Source: an uncultured Clostridia bacterium
GTDB taxonomy: Bacteria > Bacillota > Clostridia > Christensenellales > Aristaeellaceae
Assembly: GCA_947631405.1 (NCBI GenBank)
Contig: CANRLC010000001.1
Span: 120,429 to 184,428 of the forward strand
Direction: 5' to 3'
DNA length: 64,000 nucleotides
Shown here one piece after another: positions 25,842 through 34,211 of this stretch. The first letter of the stretch is position 1; the number at the start of each line of letters is the position of its first letter. The notes below the pieces were generated by a model. That model was not told the origin of the DNA, searched no databases, and saw only the letters and a list, made by a program, of their open reading frames with translations. The position numbers and the translations under genes are program-made.

Positions 25842-25867
25842 GCGGGACGGGCGTTTGGCCCGTCCCG
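25842..25867. terminator. Hairpin copy 3 at site A, downstream of the HMA gene
   Basis: GCGGGACGGGC/GCCCGTCCCG with loop GTTTG lies next to the stop of the convergent HMA gene. The ancestral arrangement was probably one bidirectional terminator between relQ and this gene. Confidence 0.75.
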
Positions 25868-25905
25868 TTTATCGTGGTTTTTCTCCCCCCGCGCAGCGCC
25901 GCTCC

Positions 25906-26277
25906 TCAGCGCAGCGCCTCCGCCTTTGTGACCGCATAGCCCGCCTGCCGCACGGCGCGCTCCAGCGTTTCGAGCGGCACAGGCGTCTTCATGCGCGCAA
26001 GCGCAGTGCCTTGGGAGAGATCGACCCGCGCCCACACGCCGTCGATGCCGCAAAGCGCGTTCTCCACGCGGCGCCGGCAGTTCGTGCAGGTCATTCCCTC
26101 GATCGACAGGCGCGCCGCGTGCGGGTAGTGCCCCGGGTCGCGATCCCGCACGCGGACGCGCTTCACCGTCTCCCCCGACTCGCCGCCGCAGCAGCCGTGC
26201 CGCAGCTTCTTTGCGTAGCTGCGCGCGCCAAAGATCAGCGCGAAGGCGATCAGGACGATCAGGATGACATTGGCCAT
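25906..26277 (-). CDS. Membrane-anchored heavy-metal-associated (HMA) domain protein
   Basis: This protein of 123 residues has one N-terminal membrane helix (VILIVLIAFALIFGA), a short HGCCGGES segment like FeoB-associated Cys-rich proteins and a C-terminal HMA domain. The metal-binding CTNC is at residues 64-67 in LSIEGMTCTNCRRRVENAL. It probably binds Cu+ or another soft metal and passes it on, but no metal ATPase gene is adjacent. The ATG follows GGGAGG. It lies 35 bp downstream of dacF on the same strand. Confidence 0.85.
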   Translation of the reverse strand: MANVILIVLIAFALIFGARSYAKKLRHGCCGGESGETVKRVRVRDRDPGHYPHAARLSIEGMTCTNCRRRVENALCGIDGVWARVDLSQGTALARMKTPVPLETLERAVRQAGYAVTKAEALR

Positions 26278-26312
26278 GTTTTCCGCCTCCCGGCTCTTTT
26301 GTTAGGAATATC

Positions 26313-27530
26313 TTACTCCTGTTTCGCCGCGCTGTCAAGCCCCTTTAAGGCATGCCTGCCGCCGAGCAGGAAGCCGTCGCGGATGCGCAGCAGCGCGCCC
26401 AGCAGCCCCGGCAGCTCGACCGTCTCCCCGGCGACGGCGGAGAGCGTCGCCACGCGCTCGCCGCGCAGCATCACACGCAGTTCGCCCAGCGCGTCGCCCT
26501 CGCGGATGGGCGCGTCGACCCCGTCCACGAGCGCGGCCTCCATCGTCACGTCGCCCTCCTCGCCCCGGCGCAGCAGCAGCTCGCAGGTCGCGCCGCTGAC
26601 CGCGTCCACCGCGTCCTTCGCGCCCAGACGCACGGGCACCTGCATCCCCAGCGAATCGCCGCCCTTCACGGGGCTGAAGAGCTGGTAGCTGGAAAAGCCG
26701 TAGTCAAGCATCGCGCGCGCCTCGTCAAAGCGCGTCTGGCTGGCGGCGGCCCCCAGCACCACCGCGATCAGCCGCATGCCGTCCTTCTTCGCCGTGGCGC
26801 TGATGCAGTAGCGCGCCTCGTTCGTGGAGCCGGTCTTGTAGCCGTCGCAGCCGCTGTAAAAACGGATGAGCTTGTTCGTATTGGTGAGCTGCGTCACGCG
26901 GCCGCCGCTGTGGCGGAGTTCGTCCATCCAGATCGTCGAATACTCGTAATAGCGCGGGTGTACGTCGAGCTGCCTGCTGAGCGTCGCCACGTCGCGCGCG
27001 GTCGTGTAGTGGCCCTGCGCGGGAAGGCCCGTGCAGTTGACGTAGCGCGTGTTCTCCATGCCCAGCTCCTGCGCGCGCGCGTTCATCCGGCGCACGAACG
27101 CCTCCTCCGTGCCGTCCAGATGCTCCGCGAGGGCGACCGCCGCGTCGTTGGCGCTGGCGACGATCATGCTCTTGAGCAGCTCGCCCAGCTTGTAGCTTTC
27201 GCCCGCCTGTAAAAACGCCTGACTGCCGCCCATGCTCATCGCGTGCTCGGAGACGGTCACGCTGTCCCCCGTCGAGACGCGGCCCTCGTCGAGCGCCTCC
27301 AGCGTGAGCAGGATGGTCATCACCTTGGTGACGCTGGCCACGGGCCGCCGCGCGTCCGCGTCCTTTTCAAAGATCACCTGCCCCGTCTTGGCCTCGGTGA
27401 GGATCAGGCTGGGGCTGGTCAGCGCGATGGGCGCGCTCTCCTCCAGCGGCTGCGCGTCCTCGTTCGCGAGCGCCGAGGCGGGCAGCAAAAGCGCCAGCGC
27501 CAGCAGCAGGGAAACCGTCTTTTTGAGCAT
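26313..27530 (-). CDS. D-alanyl-D-alanine carboxypeptidase, DacF/PBP5 type
   Basis: This exported serine peptidase trims the terminal D-Ala of peptidoglycan stems. The 405-residue precursor has a signal peptide (LKKTVSLLLALALLLPASALA), the nucleophile in SVTK (66-69), SAND near residue 125 and KTG in DGYKTGSTNEAR. A C-terminal PBP5-like domain and a probable amphipathic end (LGALLRIRDGFLLGGRHAL) follow. It lies next to gpr on the same strand; DacF acts on spore cortex or forespore wall in Bacillus, so a sporulation role is plausible. Confidence 0.92.
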   Translation of the reverse strand: MLKKTVSLLLALALLLPASALANEDAQPLEESAPIALTSPSLILTEAKTGQVIFEKDADARRPVASVTKVMTILLTLEALDEGRVSTGDSVTVSEHAMSMGGSQAFLQAGESYKLGELLKSMIVASANDAAVALAEHLDGTEEAFVRRMNARAQELGMENTRYVNCTGLPAQGHYTTARDVATLSRQLDVHPRYYEYSTIWMDELRHSGGRVTQLTNTNKLIRFYSGCDGYKTGSTNEARYCISATAKKDGMRLIAVVLGAAASQTRFDEARAMLDYGFSSYQLFSPVKGGDSLGMQVPVRLGAKDAVDAVSGATCELLLRRGEEGDVTMEAALVDGVDAPIREGDALGELRVMLRGERVATLSAVAGETVELPGLLGALLRIRDGFLLGGRHALKGLDSAAKQE

Positions 27531-27566
27531 AGCTTGCCTCCGTTCCGCATCCCAAGGGATGCCGAT

Positions 27567-28472
27567 CTACTGCGCCATCATCTGCGCGATCTCCGAGGCG
27601 TTTAGCCCCGGATGCAGCGCGAGGTTGATGCCCTCCGCCACGATGCCCGCCATGCGCTCCACGAGCGCGTCCACCTCGCGCGGGGTGACGATCATCTCGC
27701 CCAGCCGCTCGGAGACGACGCGCTCCACGCAGGCGGTCAGCCGCGCCTCGTCCTCCTCGCTGGCGTCGTCGCCCTCCATTGCCGCGAGCGCGTCGCGCGC
27801 GATCGTCGAGGCGTAGACCACCATCGGCACGCCCACCGCCAGCACCGGAACGCCCAGCGTCTTTTGCGTGAGCGCCTTGCGGTGATTGCCCACGCCGGAG
27901 CCGGGCGCGATGCCCGTATCCGCCACCTGAATCGTCGAGCAGATGCGCGCGCTGCTGCGCGCCGCCAGCGCGTCCACCGCGATCACCGCGTCCGGCTGCA
28001 CATGCGCGGTCAGGCCGCGCAGCGCCTCCGCCGTCTCGACGCCCGTGACGCCCAGCACGCCCGGCGTCGCCGTACACACGCTCGCCATCCGCCGCCGCGC
28101 ATCCTGCGGCAGGCAGCCGTCCATGTGGCGCGTCACCAGCACGCGCTCGATCGTGCGCGGCCCCAGCGCGTCGGGCGTCACGCCGCGGTTGCCCAGCCCC
28201 GCCACCAGCACGCATCGCGCCCCCTGCGGCAGCAGCTCCCGCAGCGCGCGGGCCAGCTCGGCGCTGAGCGCGCGGCGCGTCTCAAGATCGATGGAGAGCC
28301 GCTGCGGGCAGCTGAGCGTCACATAGGTGCCCATCGGCCTGCCCAGCTTCGCCGCACTCTGCTCGTCCTCGATTTTGACCACGGCGCGCTCGATGCCGTT
28401 TGAAAGCGTCTGCGTTTGCGAGCCTACGCCGCCGCGCGCCTCCACCGCCAGATCCGTCCAAATCGCTCTCAT
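27567..28472 (-). CDS. gpr: Germination protease GPR
   Basis: This A25-family aspartic endopeptidase degrades SASPs when spores germinate. It has 301 residues. The N-terminus WTDLAVEARG matches the autoprocessing site of the zymogen, which imitates SASP cleavage sites. Conserved blocks include LVAGLGNRGVTPDALGP, PGVLGVTGVETAE, VIAVDALAARS, IQVADTGIAPGSGVGNHRKAL and VPMVVYA. The start at 28472 follows AAGGGGAG; the open frame upstream is not supported. Together with the SASP gene it shows the organism sporulates or descends from spore formers. Confidence 0.95.
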   Translation of the reverse strand: MRAIWTDLAVEARGGVGSQTQTLSNGIERAVVKIEDEQSAAKLGRPMGTYVTLSCPQRLSIDLETRRALSAELARALRELLPQGARCVLVAGLGNRGVTPDALGPRTIERVLVTRHMDGCLPQDARRRMASVCTATPGVLGVTGVETAEALRGLTAHVQPDAVIAVDALAARSSARICSTIQVADTGIAPGSGVGNHRKALTQKTLGVPVLAVGVPMVVYASTIARDALAAMEGDDASEEDEARLTACVERVVSERLGEMIVTPREVDALVERMAGIVAEGINLALHPGLNASEIAQMMAQ

Positions 28473-28639
28473 GGCGCGTTCTCCCCTTTCGCGCGCCGAA
28501 GCGGCGCGTCCAAGGGTAATGTGCGCCGTGCGGTGGTAAAGTATAAGCGCGCCGCCGTGCAAATTGCCGCGGCAGCGCGCCGCTTTTGTCGCGGACAAAA
28601 AAAGAGCGCATCCGCCGTCAGGCGACGGCGAACGCGGCT

Positions 28640-28768
28640 GTCCTGAGAAAAAACGGCTTTCTTTTCGTTCCACTGTTGACCATGGCAGAAAAGCCTTGCA
28701 ATCTATTGAAACGATGAAGGGCATTCTTCCTCCCCCCCTTCGGGGGGAGGAAGAGCTTCTTTGATAAG
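28640..28768 (+). mobile_element. R1 dispersed repeat, copy D
   Basis: This copy carries the hairpin TTCCTCCCCCC-CTT-CGGGGGGAGGAA (28727-28752) and ends in GAGCTTCTTTGATAAG, almost identical to the end of copy A. Its left end is less clear. It abuts the 3' end of the glycosyltransferase gene and may serve as that gene's terminator. The rest of 28473-28771 has only short inverted repeats such as GCCGTC/GACGGC near 28614. Confidence 0.65.
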
Positions 28769-28771
28769 TTT

Positions 28772-29758
28772 TTACGATGCGCGGCGCGCGCGGGCATACA
28801 GCGCGAGGAACGCCCCGGGCGAGGCGAAGAGCAGCGCGCCCTGCGCCGCGACAAGCGCGCTTTGGGAGGAAAGCGCGTAGCGCGAAAGCTCCGCGCGATG
28901 CTCCGTGAGAAAGGCGACGGCCTCGTCCCGCACCGCGCCCGTCAGGCCGTAGAATGCGATGTTCTTGCCCACGCTCAGCGCGATCTGCCCCACGCGCTTG
29001 CGAAGCGCGCGGCGCGCGGGGGCATATTCCACCTCGCGCGCAAGACGGGAAAGCCGCCTGCACACGGCCAGATAGCTGTCGCACCAGCGGCTCGTGCGCC
29101 GGAACGAATCCATGATGCTCCCCTCTCGCCTGCGGTAGCGAACGATCGTCTCCTCAAAGGAGGCCGCGCGCGCGGCGCGAAGGAGCGCGGGCGTCTGAAA
29201 CAGCTCGTCTTCAAAGATCAGCCCTTCGGCCATCTCAAGGCCGATTTCCCGCAGGAAATCCCGGCGGTAGACGGCCTGCCAGACCATCGGCTCGTAGAGG
29301 CCGTCCCGGCACTCGCGCGCAAACAGCGCCGCGCCGGGCATCGCCCGCGTGCGCGGCAGCGGGAGGCCTTCCGACAGCGCGCCCGTGGCGTCGTCCATAG
29401 AGCAAAAGCGCCCTTTGGCGATGTCGAGCCGCTCCTCTTTCGCCCGCTCGGCAAGCCGCCAGAGCGCCTGCGGGCATGGCTCGTCGTCGCTATCCAGAAA
29501 ATAGACGTATTCGCCGCGCGCCGCCTGAAGCCCCGTGTTGCGCGCGGCGGACAAGCCGCCGTTTTGCGCCCGGCGCAGCACGCGCGCGTTGGGGTGTTCC
29601 TGCGCGAACGCCTCGGCGAGCGCGAGCGAGCCGTCGCCCCCGCAGTCGTCCACGAGCAGAATCTCGCAGCCGTCCAGCGGCAATTCGCCCGCGGGCGTCA
29701 GGCACGCGGGCAGATACGCCTCCACATGGTACATCGGGATGACGACGCTGAGCAGCAT
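28772..29758 (-). CDS. GT2 family glycosyltransferase
   Basis: This 328-residue protein has a GT-A domain: LLSVVIPMYHVEAYLPACL at the start, LLVDDCGGDGSLALAEAF, NGGLSAARNTGLQAARGEYVYFLDSDDEP (the DSD is the metal/nucleotide-sugar motif) and FEDELF, a likely catalytic base region. A helical C-terminal part follows. The sugar and acceptor are unknown. The ATG at 29758 follows GGGGAAGGTG. It is divergent from two further GT2 genes, and together they suggest an envelope polysaccharide locus. Confidence 0.9.
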   Translation of the reverse strand: MLLSVVIPMYHVEAYLPACLTPAGELPLDGCEILLVDDCGGDGSLALAEAFAQEHPNARVLRRAQNGGLSAARNTGLQAARGEYVYFLDSDDEPCPQALWRLAERAKEERLDIAKGRFCSMDDATGALSEGLPLPRTRAMPGAALFARECRDGLYEPMVWQAVYRRDFLREIGLEMAEGLIFEDELFQTPALLRAARAASFEETIVRYRRREGSIMDSFRRTSRWCDSYLAVCRRLSRLAREVEYAPARRALRKRVGQIALSVGKNIAFYGLTGAVRDEAVAFLTEHRAELSRYALSSQSALVAAQGALLFASPGAFLALYARARRAS

Positions 29759-29867
29759 GCTTTCACCTTCCCCTTGCGAAACGGCGGCTTTTATGCGATA
29801 ATAGACTAATGGAGTGTGCGGCGCTTTTGGGCCATTATACCACATTTGCCGCGCGGAGGGAAGACGG

Positions 29868-30803
29868 ATGATCAGCGTGATCGTGATCGGGCGTAACGAG
29901 GGCGAGCGCCTGCGCGCGTGCCTTGAAAGCGTGCAAAGCGCGTTGCATGCGCTGGTGTACGAGACGATCTACGTCGATTCCCGCTCGACGGACGGCAGCG
30001 TGCCGCTCGCCCGCGCGCTCGGCGCGCGCTGCTTTGTGCTGGAGGCCGAGGAGACGACCGCGGGGCTGGCCCGCTCCGCCGGCGCGAAGGAGGCGAAGGG
30101 CGACACGCTGCTCTTTCTGGACGGCGACATGCGCCTTTGCCCCGGGTTTATGGAAAAAGCGCTCGAGGCGATGGCTACGCGCAGGTATGACGGCGTGTGC
30201 GGCCAGCGCGAGGACGAGTATTGCCGGGACGGGCGCATCGTCTCGCGCTCGGTCAACTACTTTGGCTGCGACGCGGAGCGGCTCGCGCCGGAGTTCGGCG
30301 GCGCGATCTGCCTGCGCGCGGACGCGCTCGTGCGATGCGGCGGTTGGGCCGAGGACACGGTCGCCTGCGAGGAGGCGGAGCTGCACGCGCGCCTGCTCGC
30401 CGCCGGCTGCCGCGTGGGCGAACTCCCCGTGCCGATGATCGTCCACACCGACGCCGTGCGCGACGGGCGGGGCGTCGTGGGCGTGCTCTTTTCCCGCCGC
30501 CGTCTGGGCGAAGGGCAGGCGTTTCGCTGCGCGCTCGCGCGAGGGGCTGGGCACGCCTACCTGCGCCGCGAGCGGATGAAGTTTCTCTTTTACGCGCTCG
30601 ACTGGCTGTGCCTCGCGCTGCTCGCCGTCTTGGGCGCGGCGTGCCTGCCCTGCGCGTGCTTTATTCAGGCCGCGCAGTTTGGCGCGCTGCTCGCGCGCCG
30701 CCGCGCGCGCGGCTTCGTCACGCAAAAGCTCTTCTTCTTCGCCTTTCCCGCCGGGCTGCTGACCTACCGCCGCCGCAGCCGCGCGTACACCGCCGTCGCT
30801 TGA
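29868..30803 (+). CDS. GT2 family glycosyltransferase, membrane-associated
   Basis: This 311-residue protein has a GT-A fold with ISVIVIGRNEGERLRACLESV, YVDSRSTDGS, AGAKEAKGDTLLFLDGDMR (DGD motif) and GGWAEDTVACEEAEL. Two hydrophobic segments near the C-terminus (FLFYALDWLCLALLAVLGAACLPCACF) should attach it to the membrane. The ATG at 29868 follows GGAGGG. It is the first of three tightly spaced plus-strand genes. Donor and acceptor cannot be deduced. Confidence 0.88.
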   Translation: MISVIVIGRNEGERLRACLESVQSALHALVYETIYVDSRSTDGSVPLARALGARCFVLEAEETTAGLARSAGAKEAKGDTLLFLDGDMRLCPGFMEKALEAMATRRYDGVCGQREDEYCRDGRIVSRSVNYFGCDAERLAPEFGGAICLRADALVRCGGWAEDTVACEEAELHARLLAAGCRVGELPVPMIVHTDAVRDGRGVVGVLFSRRRLGEGQAFRCALARGAGHAYLRRERMKFLFYALDWLCLALLAVLGAACLPCACFIQAAQFGALLARRRARGFVTQKLFFFAFPAGLLTYRRRSRAYTAVA

Positions 30804-30819
30804 TAGAGTGGAGCTGCCT

Positions 30820-31809
30820 ATGATGCGAATCAGTTTCATCGTCGTCGCCTACAACGCCGAGGGGTGCCTCGGCGATCTGCTGGGCGACCTCGCGCGCCAG
30901 ACGCTGCCCGCAGGGCAGATCGAGGCGCTGCTGGTGGACAGCGCGTCCACCGACGGCACGCGCGCCGTGATGCAGGATTTTGCCGCGCGCGCCCCGTTTC
31001 GCGTGCTGCTGCTCGACAACCCCAAGCGCTGGCTCGCCAGCGGCATCAACGTCGCGCTGCGCGCGGCGACGGGCGACGCGGTCGTGCGTCTGGACGCGCA
31101 CGCGCGCATCCCGGCGGATTTTTTGCAAAAGAGCCTCAAGGCGCTGGAGCGCGGCGAGGACATCGTCGGGGGACGCGTCGAGGGCGCGCCGTCCGCGACC
31201 GCGTGGGCGGGCGTGATGCGCGCGCTGGACACCTCGCGCTTTGGCGGGGGCGCGGCCCCGTTCCGCAACGCGGGCGAGGCGCGCTATGTGGATACGCTCG
31301 CCTACGCGCTCTACCGCCGCGAGGTCTACGAGCGCGTGGGCCTCTACGACGAGCGCCTGCGCCGCACCGAGGACAACGACATGCACTACCGCATGCGCCG
31401 CGCGGGCTACCGCTTCTACTATTCGCCGGAGATCGTCTCCACGCACGCCGCGCGCGCCACGCTGCGCGGGCAGCTGAAGCAAAAATGGGGCAACGGCTAC
31501 TGGATCGGCGTCACGCTGCGCATCCAGCCGCGCTGCTTCGCCGCCCGGCATCTCGTGCCCGCGCTCTTCGCGCTCGCGCTCGCCGCTTGCCTGCTCGCGC
31601 TGCCCGCAAGCCGCCTGCCGCTTGCGCTGCTGCTGTGCGCGTACCTGCCGTGCGACGCCTTTTTCACCGTGCAGGCCGCGCTGCGCCAGCGGCCGGGCGG
31701 GGCGCTCTGCCTGCTCGCGCTGCCGTTCCTCTTCCCCGCCGTGCATCTGGTCTACGGCGCGGGGACGATCGCGGGGCTGCTCTCGCCCGGAAAGGCCGGC
31801 CATGCTTGA
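30820..31809 (+). CDS. GT2 family glycosyltransferase, ExoA/EpsH-like
   Basis: This 329-residue protein has an N-terminal GT-A domain (ISFIVVAYNAEGCLGDLLGDL, LLVDSASTDGT, AVVRLDAHARIP with the DAH metal motif, GLYDERLRRTEDNDMHYRMR) and about three C-terminal hydrophobic segments. The DAHAR variant and the length resemble succinoglycan ExoA-type enzymes. The start is uncertain: GGAG lies 8 nt before the ATG at 30820, and an earlier GTG at 30808 is possible. It overlaps the next gene by 8 bp. Confidence 0.85.
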   Translation: MMRISFIVVAYNAEGCLGDLLGDLARQTLPAGQIEALLVDSASTDGTRAVMQDFAARAPFRVLLLDNPKRWLASGINVALRAATGDAVVRLDAHARIPADFLQKSLKALERGEDIVGGRVEGAPSATAWAGVMRALDTSRFGGGAAPFRNAGEARYVDTLAYALYRREVYERVGLYDERLRRTEDNDMHYRMRRAGYRFYYSPEIVSTHAARATLRGQLKQKWGNGYWIGVTLRIQPRCFAARHLVPALFALALAACLLALPASRLPLALLLCAYLPCDAFFTVQAALRQRPGGALCLLALPFLFPAVHLVYGAGTIAGLLSPGKAGHA

Positions 31810-32428
31810 GTGGATCGACGACGTGACGCGCTTCATCTTCCTGAGCGACGAGCCGAAGCCCGCCGACATCGCGTTCATCCCCGGCAACGGGCACGCCGAA
31901 CCCGCGGAGCGGGCGGCGGCGCTCTATCGCGAGGGGCTGACGCCCCTGCTGCTCCCCTCGGGCCGCTTTGCGATCGGGACGGACGGCTTTTCGGGGCAGC
32001 TCTCCGGCGCGCGCCGCTACGAGGGGACGTTCGCCACGGAATGGGCATTCATGCGCGGCGTGCTGCGCGCTTGCGGCGTGCCGGAGGAGGCCATCCTGCG
32101 CGAGGACGAGGCCGTCTTCACCTATCAGAACGCCATCCTCTCCCGCAGGCTGACGGACAGCGCGCGCATTGTCGTGCGCCGCGCGCTGCTCTGCTGCATG
32201 CCCGTACACGCGCGTCGGGCGAAGATGTACTACCAGACCCTCTATCCCGAGGCGGAGCTGCTCGTCTGCCCGGCGCGGGGCGCGGACGTCACGGCCGAAA
32301 ACTGGACGGACACGCCCGAGGGCATCGACGCGGTGCTGAGCGAGCTGGAGCGCTGCGGCGCGCAGTTTCACGACATCCTCAAGGGGATGCGCAGGGGCGC
32401 CGGGTTCAAGATGGCCGAAAGCAAATAG
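31802..32428 (+). CDS. YdcF/SanA-like DUF218 protein
   Basis: This 208-residue protein resembles the DUF218 (ElyC/SanA/YdcF) family, linked to envelope and polysaccharide metabolism. Visible family traits are the early PADIAFIPGNGHAEPAERAAALYREG, LLPSGRF, the ATEWAFMRGVLRACGVPEEAILREDEAVFTYQNA block and CCMPVHARRAKMYYQ. No clear signal peptide is present. Its start lies inside the previous gene (8-bp overlap), so it belongs to the glycosyltransferase operon. The hairpin at 32442-32463 follows 14 bp after the stop. Confidence 0.8.
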   Translation: MLEWIDDVTRFIFLSDEPKPADIAFIPGNGHAEPAERAAALYREGLTPLLLPSGRFAIGTDGFSGQLSGARRYEGTFATEWAFMRGVLRACGVPEEAILREDEAVFTYQNAILSRRLTDSARIVVRRALLCCMPVHARRAKMYYQTLYPEAELLVCPARGADVTAENWTDTPEGIDAVLSELERCGAQFHDILKGMRRGAGFKMAESK

Positions 32429-32441
32429 AGCGCAAAACGCA

Positions 32442-32463
32442 GCCCGCATCCACGGATGCGGGC
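32442..32463. terminator. Terminator-like hairpin, copy 1 at site C
   Basis: GCCCGCATC and GATGCGGGC pair over loop CACG. The same hairpin plus right flank GCCGCGA recurs at 32603-32630 with one base changed in the loop. Confidence 0.8.
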
Positions 32464-32469
32464 CGCGAC

Positions 32470-32600
32470 TGGCCGCTGAAGAAGTTTTTTTCTCCCCCGA
32501 AGGGGGAGAAAAAAGCGATCCAAATCTTTCAACAATCGTTCGATTGTTGTATCAGGCCACAACGGATTTCGATGGCAGATCAAGGCTTTTCGACAAGATG
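32470..32600 (-). mobile_element. R1 dispersed repeat, copy C (reverse orientation)
   Basis: Read on the minus strand it starts CTTGTCGAAAAGCCTTG and ends near AACTTCTTCAG, with central hairpin CTCCCCCTTCGGGGGAG. It includes the extra inverted repeat AACAATCG/CGATTGTT. It is flanked by direct copies of the local terminator hairpin. Confidence 0.7.
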
Positions 32601-32602
32601 AA

Positions 32603-32630
32603 GCGGCCCGCATCGACGGATGCGGGCCGC
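32603..32630. terminator. Hairpin copy 2 at site C, downstream of the xylulokinase gene
   Basis: GCGGCCCGCATC pairs with GATGCGGGCCGC over loop GACG. It lies 13 bp from the stop of the convergent kinase gene. Confidence 0.8.
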
Positions 32631-32642
32631 GAAGTCTTTGGG

Positions 32643-34103
32643 TCAGGCAAGCCCCTTGATCGCCGGGTAGAGCTTGCGGAACGTCTGATAGCGCTCCTCA
32701 TAGCGGGCGGCGATCTCCGGCGTCGGGTCGTAGACGCGGTCGGTTTCCACGATCTTCTCCGCCGCGTCGTAGGCGTCGGCAAACGCGCCGCAGCCGATGG
32801 CCGCCAGCGCAGCGCCGCCGAGCGCCGGGCCTTCCTCCTTCTTGAGCGTGACGACCTGCAGGTTCAGCACATTGGCCAGAATCTCGCACCAGAGCGGGCT
32901 GCGCGCGCCGCCGCCGCAGACGGTCGAGCGGTCGATGCGCATGCCCTGCGCGCGCGCGACCTCGATGGAGTCGCGCAGGCCGAAGGCCACGCCCTCCAGC
33001 ACGGCGAGCGTCATGTCGTCGCGGGTGGTGGCCATGCTCAGGCCGAAGAACATGCCGCGCACGTTCGGGTCGTTGTGCGGCGAGCGCTCGCCCATCAGGT
33101 ACGGCAGGAAGAACACGCGGTTTTCCCCCGTCGCGCGCAGGTTCTTCTGGCTGCCGGAGTAGTCGTTCGTGCCGAGGATGTCCTCCAGCCACCACTTGTT
33201 GCAGGAGGCCGCGCTGAGCATGCAACCCATGAGGTGGTACTTGCCGTTCGCGTGCGCGAAGCTGTGCAGCGCGTTGTGCGCGTCCACGGAGAAGCGATCC
33301 TGCGCGATGAACACGGTGCCGCTGGTGCCCAAGGACAGGTTGCACTGCCCGTTGCGCACGGTGCCCGTGCCGATGGCCGCCGCCGCGTTATCGCCCGCGC
33401 CCGCGATGACCTTCGTCTCCGGCGAGAGGCCGAGCGCCTTGGCGACGTCGCTTTTCAGCGTGCCGGTGACCTCATAGCTCTCAAAGAGCTTGGGCAGCAT
33501 GTCCTCGGTGATGCCGCAGATGTCCAGCATGGGCTTCGACCAGCGCTTGTGCTCCACGTCCAGCAGCAGCATGCCGGAGGCGTCCGAATAGTCGGTGGAC
33601 AATACGCCCGTCAGCCGATAGGCGATGTAGTCCTTGGGCAGCATGATCTTGCGCGCGCGGGCAAAGTTCTCCGGCTCGTTCTCGCGCACCCAGAGGATCT
33701 TCGGCGCGGTGAAGCCCGCGAAGGCGATGTTCGCCGTGTTCGCGGAGAGCGTCTTGACGCCGATCTCGCCGTTCAGGTAGTCGCACTGCTTCGCGCTGCG
33801 GCCGTCGTTCCAGAGGATGGCCGGGCGGATGACCTCGTCGTGCTCGTCGAGCATGACCAGACCGTGCATCTGTCCGCCGAAGCTGATGCCCTTCACCTGC
33901 GCCTTGTCAAAGCCCTCCGTCAGCGCGGCGAGGCCGCTCATCACGGCGTCCCACCAGTCCTCCGGGCGCTGCTCCGACCAGCCCGGCTTGGGCAGCGAGA
34001 GCGGATACTCGCGCGACACGCTGCGCATCAGCGCGCCCGTCTCGTCCATCATCAGCAGCTTCACCGCCGACGTGCCCAAATCAATGCCGATAAAATAGCT
34101 CAC
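32643..34103 (-). CDS. xylB: FGGY family carbohydrate kinase, xylulokinase type
   Basis: This cytoplasmic ATP-dependent sugar kinase has 486 residues, the family's usual size. FIGIDLGTSAVKLLMMDE is the phosphate-binding start, followed by SFGGQMHGLVMLD and AILWNDGRSAKQ. The catalytic Asp lies in the STDYSDASGMLLLD/AGAGDNAAAAIGTG region and the FGGY signature 2 is near GGGARSPLWCEILANVLN. Xylulose is the best guess from overall similarity; because the neighbour is a fucose/arabinose-isomerase-like enzyme, another pentulose or ketose is possible. A hairpin separates the two genes. Confidence 0.88.
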   Translation of the reverse strand: MSYFIGIDLGTSAVKLLMMDETGALMRSVSREYPLSLPKPGWSEQRPEDWWDAVMSGLAALTEGFDKAQVKGISFGGQMHGLVMLDEHDEVIRPAILWNDGRSAKQCDYLNGEIGVKTLSANTANIAFAGFTAPKILWVRENEPENFARARKIMLPKDYIAYRLTGVLSTDYSDASGMLLLDVEHKRWSKPMLDICGITEDMLPKLFESYEVTGTLKSDVAKALGLSPETKVIAGAGDNAAAAIGTGTVRNGQCNLSLGTSGTVFIAQDRFSVDAHNALHSFAHANGKYHLMGCMLSAASCNKWWLEDILGTNDYSGSQKNLRATGENRVFFLPYLMGERSPHNDPNVRGMFFGLSMATTRDDMTLAVLEGVAFGLRDSIEVARAQGMRIDRSTVCGGGARSPLWCEILANVLNLQVVTLKKEEGPALGGAALAAIGCGAFADAYDAAEKIVETDRVYDPTPEIAARYEERYQTFRKLYPAIKGLA

Positions 34104-34156
34104 TGTCTTGTCCTCTCCCGCGGCCGGGCGACTGTGCGCCGCCGCGCGTCTGTCAA

Positions 34157-34186
34157 AAGTCCGGCGCCCCGCCGGACGCCGGACTT
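34157..34186 (-). terminator. Intra-operon hairpin between isomerase and kinase genes
   Basis: AAGTCCGGCG and CGCCGGACTT form a perfect 10-bp stem; on the minus strand CTTTTG follows. It probably makes kinase expression lower than isomerase expression. Confidence 0.7.
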
Positions 34187-34211
34187 CTTGCTCGTTTCCC
34201 TAAGCGCTCGC

